Shown: positions 11,969 to 24,396 of the stretch, piece after piece
How the letters are laid out: every line of letters starts with the position of its first letter
Position numbering within the stretch: position 1 is the first letter of the stretch
Assembly: GCF_000264995.1 (NCBI RefSeq)
Contig: NW_006767436.1
Location: forward strand, 905,414 to 969,413
Length of the DNA stretch: 64,000 nucleotides
Source: Punctularia strigosozonata HHB-11173 SS5
Lineage: Eukaryota; Basidiomycota; Agaricomycetes; Corticiales; Punctulariaceae
Direction of reading: 5' to 3'
Made by a program: the position numbers and the translations under genes
The notes under the pieces: model-generated
The model's database searches: none
What the model was told of the DNA's origin: nothing
The model's input: the letters and a program-made list of their open reading frames with translations, nothing else

Positions 11969-13408
11969 ATGGGATTAGCGCCTGGTCCTGCTCCGCCCTC
12001 TTTCGAGGATGTGATGGCATCTCTAGAAAACTCGCCTTTGTTCATGAAGAACTTGCCGGAGGATATATCCGACGATCCGACCCTTTCGGCTCTCCAAGCT
12101 CTTGTTCACGAAGGGACCCCAGATGGTGAGTATGCCTAGCAAATCCACCGCGTCGGATGGATGTCATCAAGGATGAATATTGACGACATGATGCGCCGTA
12201 GAGCGCTCTCGAACATTCAAGGACAACGGCAACGACTATTTTAAGGGGAAGAGATACCGGGAAGCCCTCGGATTCTACACGCAGGGCCTGGAAGCTGAAC
12301 CCACCGATTCCACCCTCAAGGAGTCATTGCTTCTAAACCGTGCTGCTTGTAACCTGGAATTGAGTTGGTCGGCCGCCTTGTTACTTTTTTCCGCGAGTGA
12401 CTGACTCGCTGATTTATGCACCCATCTATCGCGACAGAGAACTACGGCTCTGTGCTCCGCGACTGTGCCCGGGTCTTGGTATTATCCCCTAAAACCTCGA
12501 AAGCACTCTATCGGTCTGCGGTTGCGCTAAAGGCTCTGGAGAGATACGAAGAGGCTATTGATTGCTGTGATAGATGTACGTTCAGGGTCGCCGTCCTCTC
12601 CAATCGCCCGGACTAGAGCGTCCTCAACAATGACACTCCCTAAATACCAGGCCTAGAATTTGATCCATCCAACGCTGCGGTGGCGCAACTCCGAGAAAAA
12701 TCCATCAAGGCAGAAGCCGACAGGGTCGAGAAGATTCGTATACGAGAAGAACGAGAAAAACACGAACAGGCACAGGAGAGGCAGCTTCAGTTAGCCTTTA
12801 AGGTAAGCATCTCGATAACCTATCTACTCCTCAATGAAACAATGACCTCACGCGCTTTCGCAGGAACGGAGCCTCACACAAACGTCATCGCCCAATTCCC
12901 CCGACAGTCCGTATCGTCCGCATATCGATGACGGAACCGGCTCGCTAGTAGTCCCGGTGTTCTTCCTTTATCCTCAATACGGCCAATCGGATACCATAGG
13001 GGGGTTTCACGAGCAAGACCCGTTCTCGGCCCACCTGGAGGCGATGTTTCCTCCTGCAGCACCGTATCCGGACTGGGATACAAAGCATGAATATGGCGCA
13101 TCAAACCTGCAGGTATATGCGATCACCAAGCGAAGACGCGCATTTAAGGCGAGTATGCCATTCTCCAATCCTATACACCTATTTTTGTTGAGAGCCAGGC
13201 GATTGACGGACGGACATTGCGTGTTCTCTCCCAGGTGGGCAAGAATATGACCCTGGCGGACGTATTCCACGCCTCGAGGGGAAAGCCCGGCGAGGCACCC
13301 GACGGGTTGGAGCTCATCGACGGTTTTCTCACCTTCACCGTCGTTCCCAAAGGCGAAGAAGAACGTTGGTGGGTGGCCGAATTCAAGAAGAGCCGGGACT
13401 CCAGATAG
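11969..13408 (+). CDS. CNS1: CNS1/TTC4-type TPR co-chaperone of Hsp90
   Basis: Cns1 is an essential yeast TPR protein that binds Hsp90/Hsp70 C-termini and supports translation elongation factor folding; TTC4 is the animal homolog. The start is MGLAPGPAPPSFEDVMASLE. TPR helices follow: NGNDYFKGKRYREALGFYTQ, LLLNRAACNLELKNYGSVLR, RVLVLSPKTSKALYRSAVAL and RYEEAIDCCDRCLEFDP. A charged coiled coil (KAEADRVEKIRIREEREKHE) leads to the C-terminal wheel domain with VPVFFLYPQYGQSD and EELWV-like WWVAEFKKSR. Six exons. The last intron (13149-13234) appears to use a GC donor (AAG|GCGAGT), since only that join gives RRRAFKVGKNMTLADVF. The wheel domain looks complete. Confidence 0.92.
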
Positions 13409-14051
13409 AAGGTTGCGGATCCCGGTAACGTGCAGGATGTTGTACGTCCTGTAGATAGGAACAGCTATGTCCCCGAAAGCCGCCACGACAGATCATCTGC
13501 CGTAGGTAGGATAACAGGGGAGTAAGAAGATCTATCAATGTATGTACAGCGTGCGACTCTGCGCACGATAACAGGCGAAAGATGATTCGCGCAACGCTGG
13601 TATCCAGAGCTGGTTATTTACTATTGACACTTTAAGAGGGTAAGATAATATATATAGGGTATTGATCCATAACTTGATGGTGGCGACCGGAAGACGACGC
13701 CGGCATAAACGCGAAGAGTGCGGATGACGATAACGTAGGCAAAACCTGAATGGAGTGTGAGCGGTAAGCCATAAGGGTTGGGGAAGTGCGGATCCTGAGA
13801 GTGCATGACGTGACAAGGTTCGTAACATGGGAGACAACAAGATGCGAAGGATGGAAGAATTTGGGATATGCCGCACGGGGCAAGGCGTTGCAAGACGGAG
13901 GCACAAGATACAGAAGGCGGGGTAAAGGGTTGGTGTGTGGTGGTTTGATGGGGTACGGGTGGTGGTACATGGGTATCAATATCGTCATGGGAGCGCAGGA
14001 TGGCGCAGGTAGGGCGGAGAGCTTAGGGATATGGCGCGCAAGGGTCGAGGG
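13409..14051. other. Convergent intergenic region, no gene seen
   Basis: 643 bp between the 3' ends of CNS1 (plus) and the Rab gene (minus). It should hold both polyadenylation regions. A 118-codon minus ORF at 13632-13988 is proline/histidine/serine-rich and looks like chance in UTR sequence. Confidence 0.55.
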
Positions 14052-15424
14052 CTAGGTCGAGCAACAGCTCCAGCCGCTGGGCTGCTTTTCCTTCTCGGTT
14101 GCTTCTTCGTCATCGGCCACCGCTGCCCATGATGGCGTTGAGGAAAGAAAGACGCTATCGCGTTTTTTGAGCTCGTTCTCTCGCTCGATGCTATCCTTCC
14201 GCTCGATGATAGCCGTTATCAGGCACTGAAAAAGGTGTTGGATGCCTACATGAATGATTAGACCCATTCAGTGTTGTTCAAGCGCTGTGCCACGAACCTA
14301 TGTCGTCCTTCGCCGACACCTCGAATAACTCCATGCCTTTGGATAAGCCCCATTCCTCGGAACTGTTAGCTTGGTCTTCGTTCTCCTCGTCCAAACTATG
14401 ACTGCGGCTGGAATCGCCTAGATCGTACGTGGGAGTTTCCCGCCCGACTACGCGAGAGCCGTAACGCGGTGGTGATGGAAGTTGATGATGATGCGCGCCG
14501 GTTGTCGTGTTTGAACGGTTCAGAAGGCTGTTGGCACGGGCCCGAGGGGCAGCGTTCCCAGCGGCGGTATGGCTCCGTTGCAGCCCAGACCGCTGTGACG
14601 ACGCTGATGCAGATGCGAGAGAGGTAAAAGCCTGAGATGGATGTTCCACGACGGATGGTGGATCCACAAAGGGAGAGCGGGTGGAGGGGGGTGAGAATGG
14701 AAGTGATCGCATTGACGTGAGTGACGTGAATCGGGGTCGGATGTAGGCAAACGCCGAAGACTGCTGAGGTGGCGGAGGAGGCGTTGGTGGTTTGGGCGGC
14801 GGAAACCAGTTGTGCAGAGACAACCGAGCAAAATCTTCGGTGACTTGCCGTGACGAACGAAGGTCGGCCTTGGAACCGACGATATAGATGATGAGTTCGG
14901 GTGAACAGTTGCTTTTCAGCTCTGGTAGCATCCCGGAACGCGTGAGTTCGGATTTTACGGAGGAGATCCGTTGTACACACCCTCCAGCCACCCTCTCACA
15001 GCCTCAAATGTGGGCGCGTTTGTGATATCGTACAAAATGAGCGCAGCGTTTGCCCCACGATAATACATGGGCGCCTTCGTATTGGTCAGCTTGATGTTCG
15101 AGTGCCAGCGAGAGCACGCACCATACTTCGGAACCTTTCCTGGCCAGCCGTATCCCAAAGCTGCAATCGAACTTTGTGGCCATTCACGTCGATCTTTTTC
15201 GTGACGAAGAAGGCCCCGGTGGTGGCCGTCGTGTTCTTCGGATCGAATTTGTTCTGTACGTAGCGGTGGAGAAGACTAGTCTTCCCAACGCCTGCGCGGA
15301 TCGCTATCAGCACATACGAGACCATGTCGCGACCACCGAGCTTGCCTGTGTTGCCCATGACGACTATTTTGGCGTCTATGCCTTGGTCGTGTCTGGCTCG
15401 TTTGTAGGGGTCATAGCTCGCCAT
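14052..15424 (-). CDS. Rab-family small GTPase with a ~150-residue insertion
   Basis: Ras-superfamily GTPase acting in membrane traffic. G motifs in order: P-loop GNTGVGKTS (G1), the switch region with TTATTGAFF (G2), WDTAGQERF (G3), GSKADL (G4, with Ser where most Rabs have Asn) and EVSAKDD (G5). The C-terminus SGWSCCST ends in a Rab-type geranylgeranylation motif. The G1 motif requires a GC-AG intron (15292-15345, AG|GCAAGC donor). Between G4 and G5 sits a low-complexity stretch starting after SLHNW: poly-Pro, Ser-rich and His-rich, about 150 residues beyond the usual spacing. It is in one open frame (about 14,300-14,830) with no clear splice pair that would remove it cleanly. Rab subfamily not assigned. 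Five exons. Confidence 0.88.
15292..15345 (-). other. GC-AG intron in the Rab gene
   Basis: A 54-nt intron with donor AG|GCAAGC and acceptor GCGCAG. Using the nearby GT instead would put KL into the P-loop (GNTGKLGVGKT) and break the GxxxxGK(S/T) spacing. The GC donor restores GNTGVGKTS exactly. Confidence 0.75.
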
Positions 15425-15843
15425 GCTCCAGCGTGGGCGTGGTATCGGGCTGGTGAGCAGGAGTCGCAGGCAATATACGGGCCCGCGGGGCACCGAGAAA
15501 CGAGCGACTAGGGTTCAGGCAGAAGAGCCGAGATAGACTTGAGACCACGGAAAGCAAAGCGCCTTCTTTAGTCCAACGCACGTGCCCCGCCGGACCATCC
15601 GGAACGATCGGGGCCACTTCGACGCGAAGTCGCGGCGTTCACTCTCGTTGGAGCCTCATTTACACCCGCTCGCGCTTCCTCAGCGATATCTGTGATAAGA
15701 AAGACAAAAACAGCATATCACACAATCAGGTTTGCTATAGCGAAGCATATCTGCCATATATTTTGGAATGCAGAAACAACATGACATGGGTCCCAGGCGA
15801 TCCTCGCCGGCACGAAACATCCGAACCCCCTCGTCAGAGCACC

Positions 15844-16567
15844 TCACTCTTGCGCGACGACCGGGAACTCGAACACAGCATCCTTCCCTGTCAGCCGGCG
15901 GTAGACAGAGGAGAACGAATCGAGCTTGTATTCGACTGATGTCGCATCCTTAGAGTCGAGGAAGCTGTGTAATGTAGAATGGAGAATGCTGAGTGAAGCA
16001 GTGTACGCAATGATCGCTGCGAACGCACACTTTGAGGAGCTTGGAGCCGTCAACGGCAACGCGAGTGCGCTTGCCGACAATCTCGGACGGGAAGACGAGG
16101 TCCTCGAGGATCTTCTCGTGGACCTGGGTGAGGGTCCGGCTACGGGGGCGCTTCTGCTTGACACGGGAGGTGCGGGTCGGTTTGGGCAGCATCCGGCGTT
16201 GCGCAACAAACACAACATGGCGGTCGGAGAACTTCTTCTCGAGCTCACGGGTCAGCCTGGCAAGTACGGGCCTCTCGTCAACATCCGGTGGTTGATGTCT
16301 GTCCGATATGTGAGACGGGGCGCACCTGGCCTGAACCTTGTGGAACGCCTTCAATTGCGGTACGGGCACGAAGACAACGATAGCCTTCTTGCCACCCCGA
16401 ACATCGACTTCACGAGCGGCAGAGATCTGCAAGGGCCTGAGCTCGGTCTTCAGGTCCGAGTTGCTGTTCTCGAGGTCGATGATCGCCTGCGCGACGGCGG
16501 TCTCAATCTCATCGGGGGTGGTGTTTGGCGCGTTCGCCGTGCGGAGGATCTTGTGCTGAACCGACAT
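15844..16567 (-). CDS. RPS7: 40S ribosomal protein eS7
   Basis: Component of the small cytosolic ribosomal subunit. [20 protein letters not shown] starts the protein; ALIDLE-like [40 protein letters not shown] and [13 protein letters not shown] match eS7. An intron (donor AG|GTGCGC, acceptor TTGCCAG) gives [20 protein letters not shown], and another gives [20 protein letters not shown]. The C-terminus [20 protein letters not shown] is canonical. Three coding exons, about 190 residues, complete. A further 5' non-coding exon is possible upstream of 16567. Its neighbour on the other side is L2HGDH, divergently transcribed. Confidence 0.96.
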
Positions 16568-17004
16568 TTTGAAGGGACTGGCCTATGCGAAGTACCAGCA
16601 GCGCGTCAGCATCCGAGTTCACGAGCATCAATCCATCCCAAAGAACGCAGATTTCGACGCCATGCAACTTCCAGACAGTCTCGGGACATAGATGCCGTCG
16701 ATACGGCACAGATTTTGAGCAGTAGAGTACTCACAGGAGCTTGGCGCCGTCTCGAATAGTGTTGGAGGGTGGTCCTGCGGCCTTGCTGCTGAGATTTCCG
16801 CCGGGACCCCGGAAACCGATCCGTAGGTATGCACCGCCACATAGGCGCCCACATGGACGAAAGTTAGCCGTCACTTTCACAATATGCTACCGGTCTCGTC
16901 GACGTCGACTGACTTGAATCCTGCTGCACTGCTGCAGGCGAAGGACGGACGCCAGTTGCATAAGTAGCCGCACTTTTATTGCATATCAGCGATACGAATC
17001 GGGT
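16568..17004. promoter_or_regulatory. Divergent promoter region RPS7 / L2HGDH
   Basis: 437 bp between the start codons of RPS7 (minus) and the L2HGDH-like gene (plus). No ORF with family content. A 5' UTR intron of RPS7 may lie here, as is common for ribosomal protein genes; I cannot define it. Confidence 0.5.
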
Positions 17005-18575
17005 ATGGCTTCAACACAGCGGGTCCTTCGAGGTGAGCCCCGCGGGTAAACTCTTCTTGTTGAATTCACTCGCTGGATTTGAAGGTGTCAAAACCGCATT
17101 GAACGCCAATGGGCGATTCAAATACAAGGAAACTAGGAATACTTCAAGGCTCGCTGCATACACATCTGACATCTATGCTAACAGTCACCCGAATCTGAGG
17201 TGGATTATCTAGTCATCGGAGGCGGTGAGCAAATATCCCATACGAACATGAGCTCGAATTCAACTACGTGACAGGTGTTGTTGGATTGGGTATTGCCCAG
17301 CGACTTTCCCATCAACTTCCAGACAAATCCGTCTACCTTATCGAGCGCCATCCTCGCGCTGGAGAAGAGACAAGGTAGTAGCGTGCTTCGCCTTGCTTGG
17401 CCAGTAAAGGCTCGCTGATTCAATGGCGCTTGAATAGTTCTCGCAACTCCGAAGTCATCCATGCAGGTATCTATTACCCTCCTGATTCGCTCAAAACCCG
17501 GCTTTGTCTGCGGGGACGTCAGCTGATGTACGAACGATGTAAATCGCACAACATACCGCATAAGAAGACCGGCAAGCTCGTCGTTGCACATTCAGATCAG
17601 CTTCCTTACATACGATCGCTCCACGAGAAGGCACAAAAGCTGAGCTGGCCGCCGCATTCCCATCGCGAGGGTCGAACCCCTGTACCCACAGAGCTGCTAT
17701 CCGGCGAGCAAGCGCGCGAGCTTGAACCAGACCTTTCGAAGGATATTGCTGGCGCTCTATGGAGCCCAGAAACCGGGATTGTTGATTCGCACACTCTCAT
17801 GGAGTCCCTGGAGAAGGATATATCCGAAGCAGAGAATGCGGAACTGGTCTACTCTACGAGGGTCGTGCGGATCGATAAGGGGAAGGAAGAAGAAGGATGG
17901 GTAGTGCAGATGGTCACCGGAGAGGATGACGTTGATACTGGGGACTCGCTGCTTGCCAAAACCGTCATCAATACTTGCGGACTCTCCAGTCCACTCATAC
18001 GCAACGCCATTCATCCCCGAGAGCAGTGGCTACCCATGTACTTCGCCCGAGGGTCGTACGCGTCCTACAAGGGACCGGGCGTTGCAAACGTCTCCAGGCT
18101 CCTCTACCCGTGCCCTGATAATACGGGGCACGACGGGCACAATTTCCAATCTCTTGGGACACACCTCACTCTCGACCTGGACGGGAAGGTCCGATTCGGG
18201 CCCGACCTGGAGTGGATCGATCCTGCAGAAGAAGAAGTGGACAATCCTGATTTCTGGATGAAGCACCTTGTACCCGATGGCTCGAAGATGGAAGAGATGC
18301 ATAGGGCCGTGACCAAATACCTCCCTGAGGTACGCTTGGATGGTCTCGCCCCGGACTACGCCGGGTTCAGGCCCAAGTTGGCTGGTCCTGGAACCGTTGG
18401 AGGATTCAACGATTTTACTTTCTTGACAGACTACCCATCTGACACAAATGTGCGCGCTTGCCCTATGATCAACCTGCTTGCGATTGAAAGTCCGGGCCTA
18501 ACGGCTAGCCTGGCAATCGCTGAGTACGTTGTCGATGACAAGGTGGTTGGGGAGCATACCACCGAAGGGAAATGA
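17005..18575 (+). CDS. L2HGDH: L-2-hydroxyglutarate dehydrogenase, FAD-dependent
   Basis: Mitochondrial flavoenzyme that oxidises L-2-hydroxyglutarate to 2-oxoglutarate, a metabolite-repair step. The dinucleotide-binding start DYLVIGGGVVGLGIAQRL is restored by splicing at the intron starting near 17224. It is followed by SVYLIERHPRAGEETSSRNS and EVIHAGIYYPPDSLKTRLCL, the DAO-fold motif typical of L2HGDH. Later motifs include YFARGSYASYKGPG, GTHLTLDLDGKVRFGPDLEW and INLLAIESPGLTASLAIAEY near the end. The first exon is uncertain: ATG at 17005 (MASTQRVLRG) is a plausible start for a mitochondrial presequence, but its junction to the SPESEVDYL exon could not be fixed, because one reading runs into a stop at 17210. 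The body of the enzyme is complete. Confidence 0.9.
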
Positions 18576-18849
18576 CCATTCAGTGGATATAATCATGTTA
18601 TCATATTGGTATCGCATATAGAATGTTCTCCTTCATCCACATATGCGCCTCAAGTGTGATGAGCGGAGACCCAAACAGGAAGTTGGCTACCCAAATTAGG
18701 CATGCGACGCGACTGGTCACGCGTGACTGACGCGGAGCATGTTACATGTTTTGCTGTGCACTCTCGTGGACTGGACAACCATCTCACGCGTAGAACGCGT
18801 AGGACACACCGCTTACCGTCGTCCGGTGTACGCCAACCTACTCACCATT

Positions 18850-21800
18850 ATGTCCGATACGGAATCTAGCTCACGACGTGGCACCAACGCCACCCACGAT
18901 CCACCACCCAAAGTACGAAGGACCTACGGCAGAGCGCAACCCCCGCCGCTTCCTGTCCCGGACGACCCCGACTCTTCACTGACGATTATTGATACAAGCA
19001 TGGACGCGTCGCGCTCGGAAGACGCATGTGATGACAGTGCCGGCGCCGGGTCGCAAGAGACACGCGTGGACTCTGACGAAGAGGAGGACACCGGATCGCG
19101 GTTCTCGTTCGGGTGGAAGGCAAAGTTGAAGGAGATTGACGAGATGTCCGACGGGGAGTTGGAGCTGCGAAAGAACAAACAGCGAGAAGAACGCTTACCC
19201 TCCGGCAATGAGATCGAAACCGATGCCACCGCTCACGCAACGCAGGGAACCCAGATCTCCAGCTCACAAGGAGTCTTCGACGGCTCATTGTCTAGTCTCA
19301 CTCGAAACAGCTCCTTCGCGTCAGATGCGCCGCCTGCTCGTGGGTCCTCACCTTTGGATCTCGAACGAGCTGTACCACAGACTAAATCACCATCATCGCC
19401 GAATTCTCCTGATTCGCACCCATTCTTGTTACGGACACCTGACGAACGCTCGTCTCCCACCCTTCCCACTTCCGACATAGAAACGAGCAGTCCCAAGCGC
19501 CTCAAAGCTGCAGCGCTGAAAGACATATTTGGTGATCATAACGACGACGACGTTCATGACCTCCGAGAGGTGCAGGAACTCGGACGCCCCAAAAAGCAGA
19601 GGAAGGCAAAGGTGGCCACTGCTGTGCGACTCTCCGTAATCAACTACTCACTTTCCGATAGGGTCTTTCGAAGAAAGAAAAGGAAGAGATGGCGAAAGAA
19701 TCTATGCGCCTGGAAGCATCAAAACAGGCGTCCATACAGCCTGTCCAGATCAAAAGCTACCCCGTTTCTCGGTTCTTAGATGCTTTCAGTTCCAGCTTAA
19801 AGCCTTTCGTGGAGCCTCCTCCTTCCTCGGAGCCGGAGCCTATCGAAAACTTCCGGTCATCGCCCTCTCCCAAGATCGCCACGACGTCCGCTCCCCGCCC
19901 TCATCGAACGGCGGTTACAAGGCCGCCGATCCGTCATTCGATGACAGCACCGCAAGCGCAGAAGAAATCACTTGCACCGGAGTCAAGCATCGATGACGTG
20001 TTCATTGGTGATGGTTCACCGAGCAAGGGAGAGCGAGCGTTCGGTCAACCATTGCTTCTTGTCGGGGAACCCTCTCCACATCGGCGACTTACGCCCCGTC
20101 AGAAGCGCCTGGCGAGCCAACCACCCGATGACGACTCCGATGAGGAATTGCCGACCTTGGGCGATATTTTCGCGCAGGATAAAGCCCGGCGTGCTCAGGC
20201 AACCACGGAGAACGAGTTACAAGCGAGGCGCGAGCGTTTAGCCGAACTAAAAGCTCGCGCTCAACAACTCCCGGCGGCACCTCCAAGTGACGATGACGAC
20301 GACCTGGAGATCGTCAACAACGATATGCATGTTGTCATCGAAGAAGAAGCGGAGCACCGTCGCGCCCTGCATGCCAGCGGCAAGAAACCAAGCTCAGGCC
20401 GAAAGCGTGAATTGGATCTCGCTGGTATATCTCCTATCAAGCCCTCTGCTCGTCGGAGTAACATGATCGGCCTTGGCGTACCGCTTCAGAAGCGTGATCC
20501 CAAAGGGAAGGGAAAGGTTACCGCTGCTCTAAGCAAGGACGAGCTGAACCGCCAGCTACTCAGAGAAGCTGAGAAGATGGCACAAGAGGAACGCCGCGCG
20601 AAGGAAGAGGAGTGGGTGCGTGGTGGGGGGATATCGAAGGCGCCGGCTCCCGTATCTGCGGCTGCAGCGGAAGAAGCACGGAAAGCTTACGCGCAGCGGG
20701 CAGAGGAAGTCAAGGATCGCGTCGATCTCGATCTCAACGGTGCTGAAGTTTCCGCTGAAGAAGACGAACAGGATGATGATGACTGGAAACCCGACCTGGG
20801 TAGCGATGACGAAGACAGGTTGTCAGTGGCCGGATCTCGTAGCCCCAGCCAGAACACCAGTGGGGTAGAGGCAGACATGGAGGAAGAAGTGGAAGCAATG
20901 CCACCACCAACGTCTCCGCGGCCAACAGCTACACCGAATGATGATGAACCGATCAGGCACATGCGTGCTCGTCGCCCTCGAGCCATAGAATCCGATACGG
21001 AGTCGGAATCCGAGAGCGGCGCAGGCCCAAGCTGGAGGGGGCCGTTAGGCAATCTTCTGGTACCAGACTCGTCGAAAATACTGGTCGGGCCAGCAGCGAT
21101 ACACCGGCCATCAATATCGTCATTCGGCGATGGGACGGACCGTGAGGATAGCACCGATAAAGAGAACGATACTAGGTTGATGTTCGACTTCAGCGAAGAC
21201 AAAGAGAACACAGCGGTCGTTCGGCATGCCCAGTCCATCGCAGCCTCCCCGGTCCAATCCCCTTCACCTCGTCGACATGGAGCAGGGTCTCCTCTATCCC
21301 AGCGCAGTCGTCCGAGCAGAACACCTAGCATGTTCGATGACGGTGACGGCGTACTTGGCGGTTCGCTAGGCATGTCGTCGAGTTCCCAGCGGACACCACT
21401 GAAAGAACTGGAGCCGAAAGACGACGATGATTTGTTCACGTCCCCCGCCGGACTTGGAAGACGGAATCTGCTCTCGGAGTTACTGAATTCAACGCCAAAA
21501 GACAAAGAGCCAGAGGTGACGCGAGGCGGCGCACTCGCACCGTCGCCGTTGATGCCCGCGCCACTGGGGTTAGGATTGCGACAGAACAAGTCTTTCTCGC
21601 AATTCTTTGCAACGCAGGAAGGAGCCGATGTACAGAAGACCGTACCTGAAGAGGCGAACCAGCGACGACCAGTCGTGTCGCAGGGAGGATTTTCCCAGCT
21701 ATTTGACGGCGGCAGTATGTTACCACCCGCTGTTCCAGTGAAGGGTGAACCCCAATTGTCCTTGCCAACTCAGGTTCGTTCCATCTATTGTGCTGTGTTT

Positions 21801-23651
21801 CTATAGTTTATCTTCTTCATGTCATATAGCCCGGCTTCGCGAAACTGCGGCAGCCGTTTGGGACTCCGGACTTGGGCTTGACATTGCCTGCCGGGAGCCT
21901 GCAGCCTGCCCTCGAGGTTCCCGAGGACGTGCTCCGTAAAGCGGACGACATCTTCGAGAAGGAGCAGGAGCTTGTCGTGGATACCGCAGCTAAGAAAGCT
22001 GGCGAGAGAACGGAGCTGTATGTCGATGAGAATGGGTATGACAGATGCTCGCTTCGAGTTCATTTTCCGATGGTGACGATGCTCTGTCAGGTTCTTGACC
22101 CAAACCCGACCGGAAACCCCCAACACCCGACTGTATCGCCCGACGCTCACGCAGCTGCGTCGGCCACTCATATCGCCTTCCGAACCGGTTCCTGGCTCAT
22201 CCACAAGGCAACGCGCACCGCTCGGAGTTCTGAGCACTGCGGACGATGTCGAGGACGATCAGCCGCGTCTACGGCGCCTCAAACGGCGCACCTCGCCGGG
22301 TGGCTTTATTGCCGACGCGCGTCCGACTAGCTTGAGCCTATCCACGGACAAACGGCCGAATGCGTTTCAGGTTCTTCACCAGGGGGCGCAGCGAGCACAA
22401 CAGAATCAAAGTAAGAAGCTGGGAAAGTCTGAATACGTTGAGGCGGAAGCATTGGAATCCGACGACGACGCGAAGATGGGCTTCGGCGGTTTGAAGAAAG
22501 ACGATGACGACGACGACGATGACAGTGACAACGGCGAGGAAGACAAGGTCGTCGAAGGTTTGGTGGACGACGCGGCAATGGACATTGAGACCGTGGCCGC
22601 CGAGAAAGTATTAGAGAAGCATAAGTGCGTAGTTTGACTGGTGACGGATCCATATACTGAACCTAGGACGCTGTGATAGGGAGCACCTCGAGGAGGAAGA
22701 CGAAAAGCTCCAGAAACTGCATCAAGATGCAATCGAGGGGAAGTTCAGGACCAAGAGACGTGACCGCGGGATCGGCTTTGACGACAGCGATTCCGATGAC
22801 GAGGACGACACCAACAGACGTATCCGACAGAAGATGGCGAAGAAGCGCAAGATCGCCGACGATAATCTGGATGCACTTGGTAGGCATGCCGTCGTTTCCG
22901 TGTGCGCCAGCCCTGACAGTTATGCTAGGCTCCAACCCGGCGACTCGTCCATTCTTCAACGAATATCATAAGGAGCTTGAGGATGACAATGCGGAGTTTG
23001 CCCACCTCGCCACAGACGACTTCAGCATGGCAGTCAGCCAAGCAGACGAACCAGAGGCCAGTGAAGAAGAGGAAGAAGAGCTAACAGCTGCCGAGCTTCG
23101 TCGTCAACTGCGCGAAGCAGCTCAGCAGAAGGTACGCTGAGCCCTACGCCTGGTTATGATATCGGCCGTGTCTGATGACATCAAATCTTCAGGAGGCAGA
23201 GTCTTTCAACCCCGAAAACGTGGAATATATCGATGTTGAGGACGATCTTGACGAAGAAGCCCAGCCTCGCGTGCGAGAGATCACAGCAGGCGCAAAGGCG
23301 AAAGGCAATACGGATCGACTTCCGCAGGATTTTGCAAGCCTTCCGGTAGGTCTTCACCCCACGTAAATCGACTGCACTGCTGATGCAACTTCGCAGAATC
23401 GTCGGGCGAAGGATGTGAGCGAGCTGAACAACGAGCGGATGCTGAAGTGGGCCAAGTCCGAGGGTCGTACCGGAGGCTCAGCCCGAGCGGCGCTCGCGCA
23501 GGGCGTTACCGGTCATGGCAAGAAAGGCGGGTCGTTCAAGAACGGACAGCGACCCAAGACACAGACCGAGCAACGCAAGCCTGTTAAGTCCGGATCCACT
23601 CGAAGTCTGCTATCAACCGTGTCCGACCGAAGCAGCCGTTTCACAAACTAA
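18850..23651 (+). CDS. MRC1: Mediator of replication checkpoint MRC1/claspin
   Basis: Large acidic nuclear protein that travels with the replisome, binds DNA polymerase epsilon and transmits fork stalling to the Rad53/Cds1 kinase. The start MSDTESSSRRGTNATHDPPP was chosen over an upstream Met at 18739. The N-half is rich in SQ/TQ and acidic residues. An intron near 19610-19670 gives KAKGLSKKEKEEMAKESMRL, a basic helix conserved in fungal Mrc1. The C-half holds the MRC1-like domain: SEYVEAEALESDDDAKMGFG, a poly-Asp tract, EEDEKLQKLHQDAIEGKFRT and FMKRRD-like RRDRGIGFDDSDSDDEDD, KMAKKRKIADDNLDALG. At least seven introns. Total about 1,450 residues. A 300-codon antisense ORF here is a codon-bias shadow. 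Confidence 0.9.
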
Positions 23652-24053
23652 GTTAACATATATCAGAATCGGACTGGACATCTAGTATGGCATTCTATGC
23701 TTTTATCATGATATGTTGTCGTTTTGCATGTCTCTCATCCACTGTATGCACGCTCTCACTATCTGTGTGATATCGTAAACACGGCTGTAGTATTAACTCT
23801 GTTCTGAAATCGAATGAACAGGGGCACAAAAATAGTCAGGTGTGAGAAGTATGAACGGCAATATAGAGAAAGAAATCCGCCTGGCGATAAATACCGTGCT
23901 CCATATACAACCTCCAGGACACGGGCCAAATCCCGGTCTAGTCAATGGTAGTGTTTTCCAACGAAAGCGCGACCGAACCGCGCGAACGGATTTCGGTGCG
24001 GACGGGACGAAGGAATGGCAAAAGATCGAGAAGCTTGGCGGGAATGGCTGACA
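23652..24053. other. Intergenic, no gene seen
   Basis: 402 bp after MRC1. AT-richer than its surroundings at the start, as expected for a 3' region. A 69-codon plus ORF (23842-24051) shows no family signal. Confidence 0.5.
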
Positions 24054-24396
24054 CTACGCCGTCTGCGAGAATTTGTTTGATTTATCTGCGTCCGAAGGTT
24101 CAGCGTCACAATTGACAGCGAGCGCGAGCACAAGTACCTTATGCCGAAGCATTATCAGTTGAGCCATGTTCTGAGGACCATTTTCGCGTACGGGGACCCC
24201 TGGACTTAGACAATGAGATATGAGTTCGTCATGAAGTTGTGTGCGAGCACTCACGCGAGGCAACTCTTGAAAGTCCGGCTTCATGCACGCCGAGCGTATC
24301 CTCCACTGCTATCACGCACTTTCGTACGGACGGTATCGACATGCAGCAGAGGAGGAAGCCCGCGACGAAAGCGAGCAGGCTGGGGAGGAAATGCAT
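24054..24396 (-). CDS. Candidate small membrane-anchored or secreted protein, unrecognised
   Basis: Two exons give a coherent 90-100 residue protein. Exon 1 starts MHFLPSLLAFVAGFLLCCMS, a strong signal-anchor-like segment, and continues IPSVRKCVIAVEDTLGVHEA to a GTGAGT donor. An acceptor at CTAAGTCCAG leads to VPVRENGPQNMAQLIMLRHK, then a second hydrophobic stretch VLVLALAVNC and a polar tail ending at 24054. The donor, the branch-like CTAAG and the acceptor are all well formed. I do not recognise the family. A signal-peptide-bearing small protein or a single-pass organelle protein are both possible. Confidence 0.4.

Noticed and set aside
13180-13234. Alternative in-frame reading IDGRTLRVLSQ just before the last CNS1 exon
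   Set aside because: Phase does not match any GT donor in the previous exon, and the join KRRRAFK|VGKNMTL is the family-like one.
20687-21589. 300-codon ORF antisense to MRC1
   Set aside because: Ser-rich shadow of the Asp/Glu/Ser-biased coding strand; no introns, no family content.
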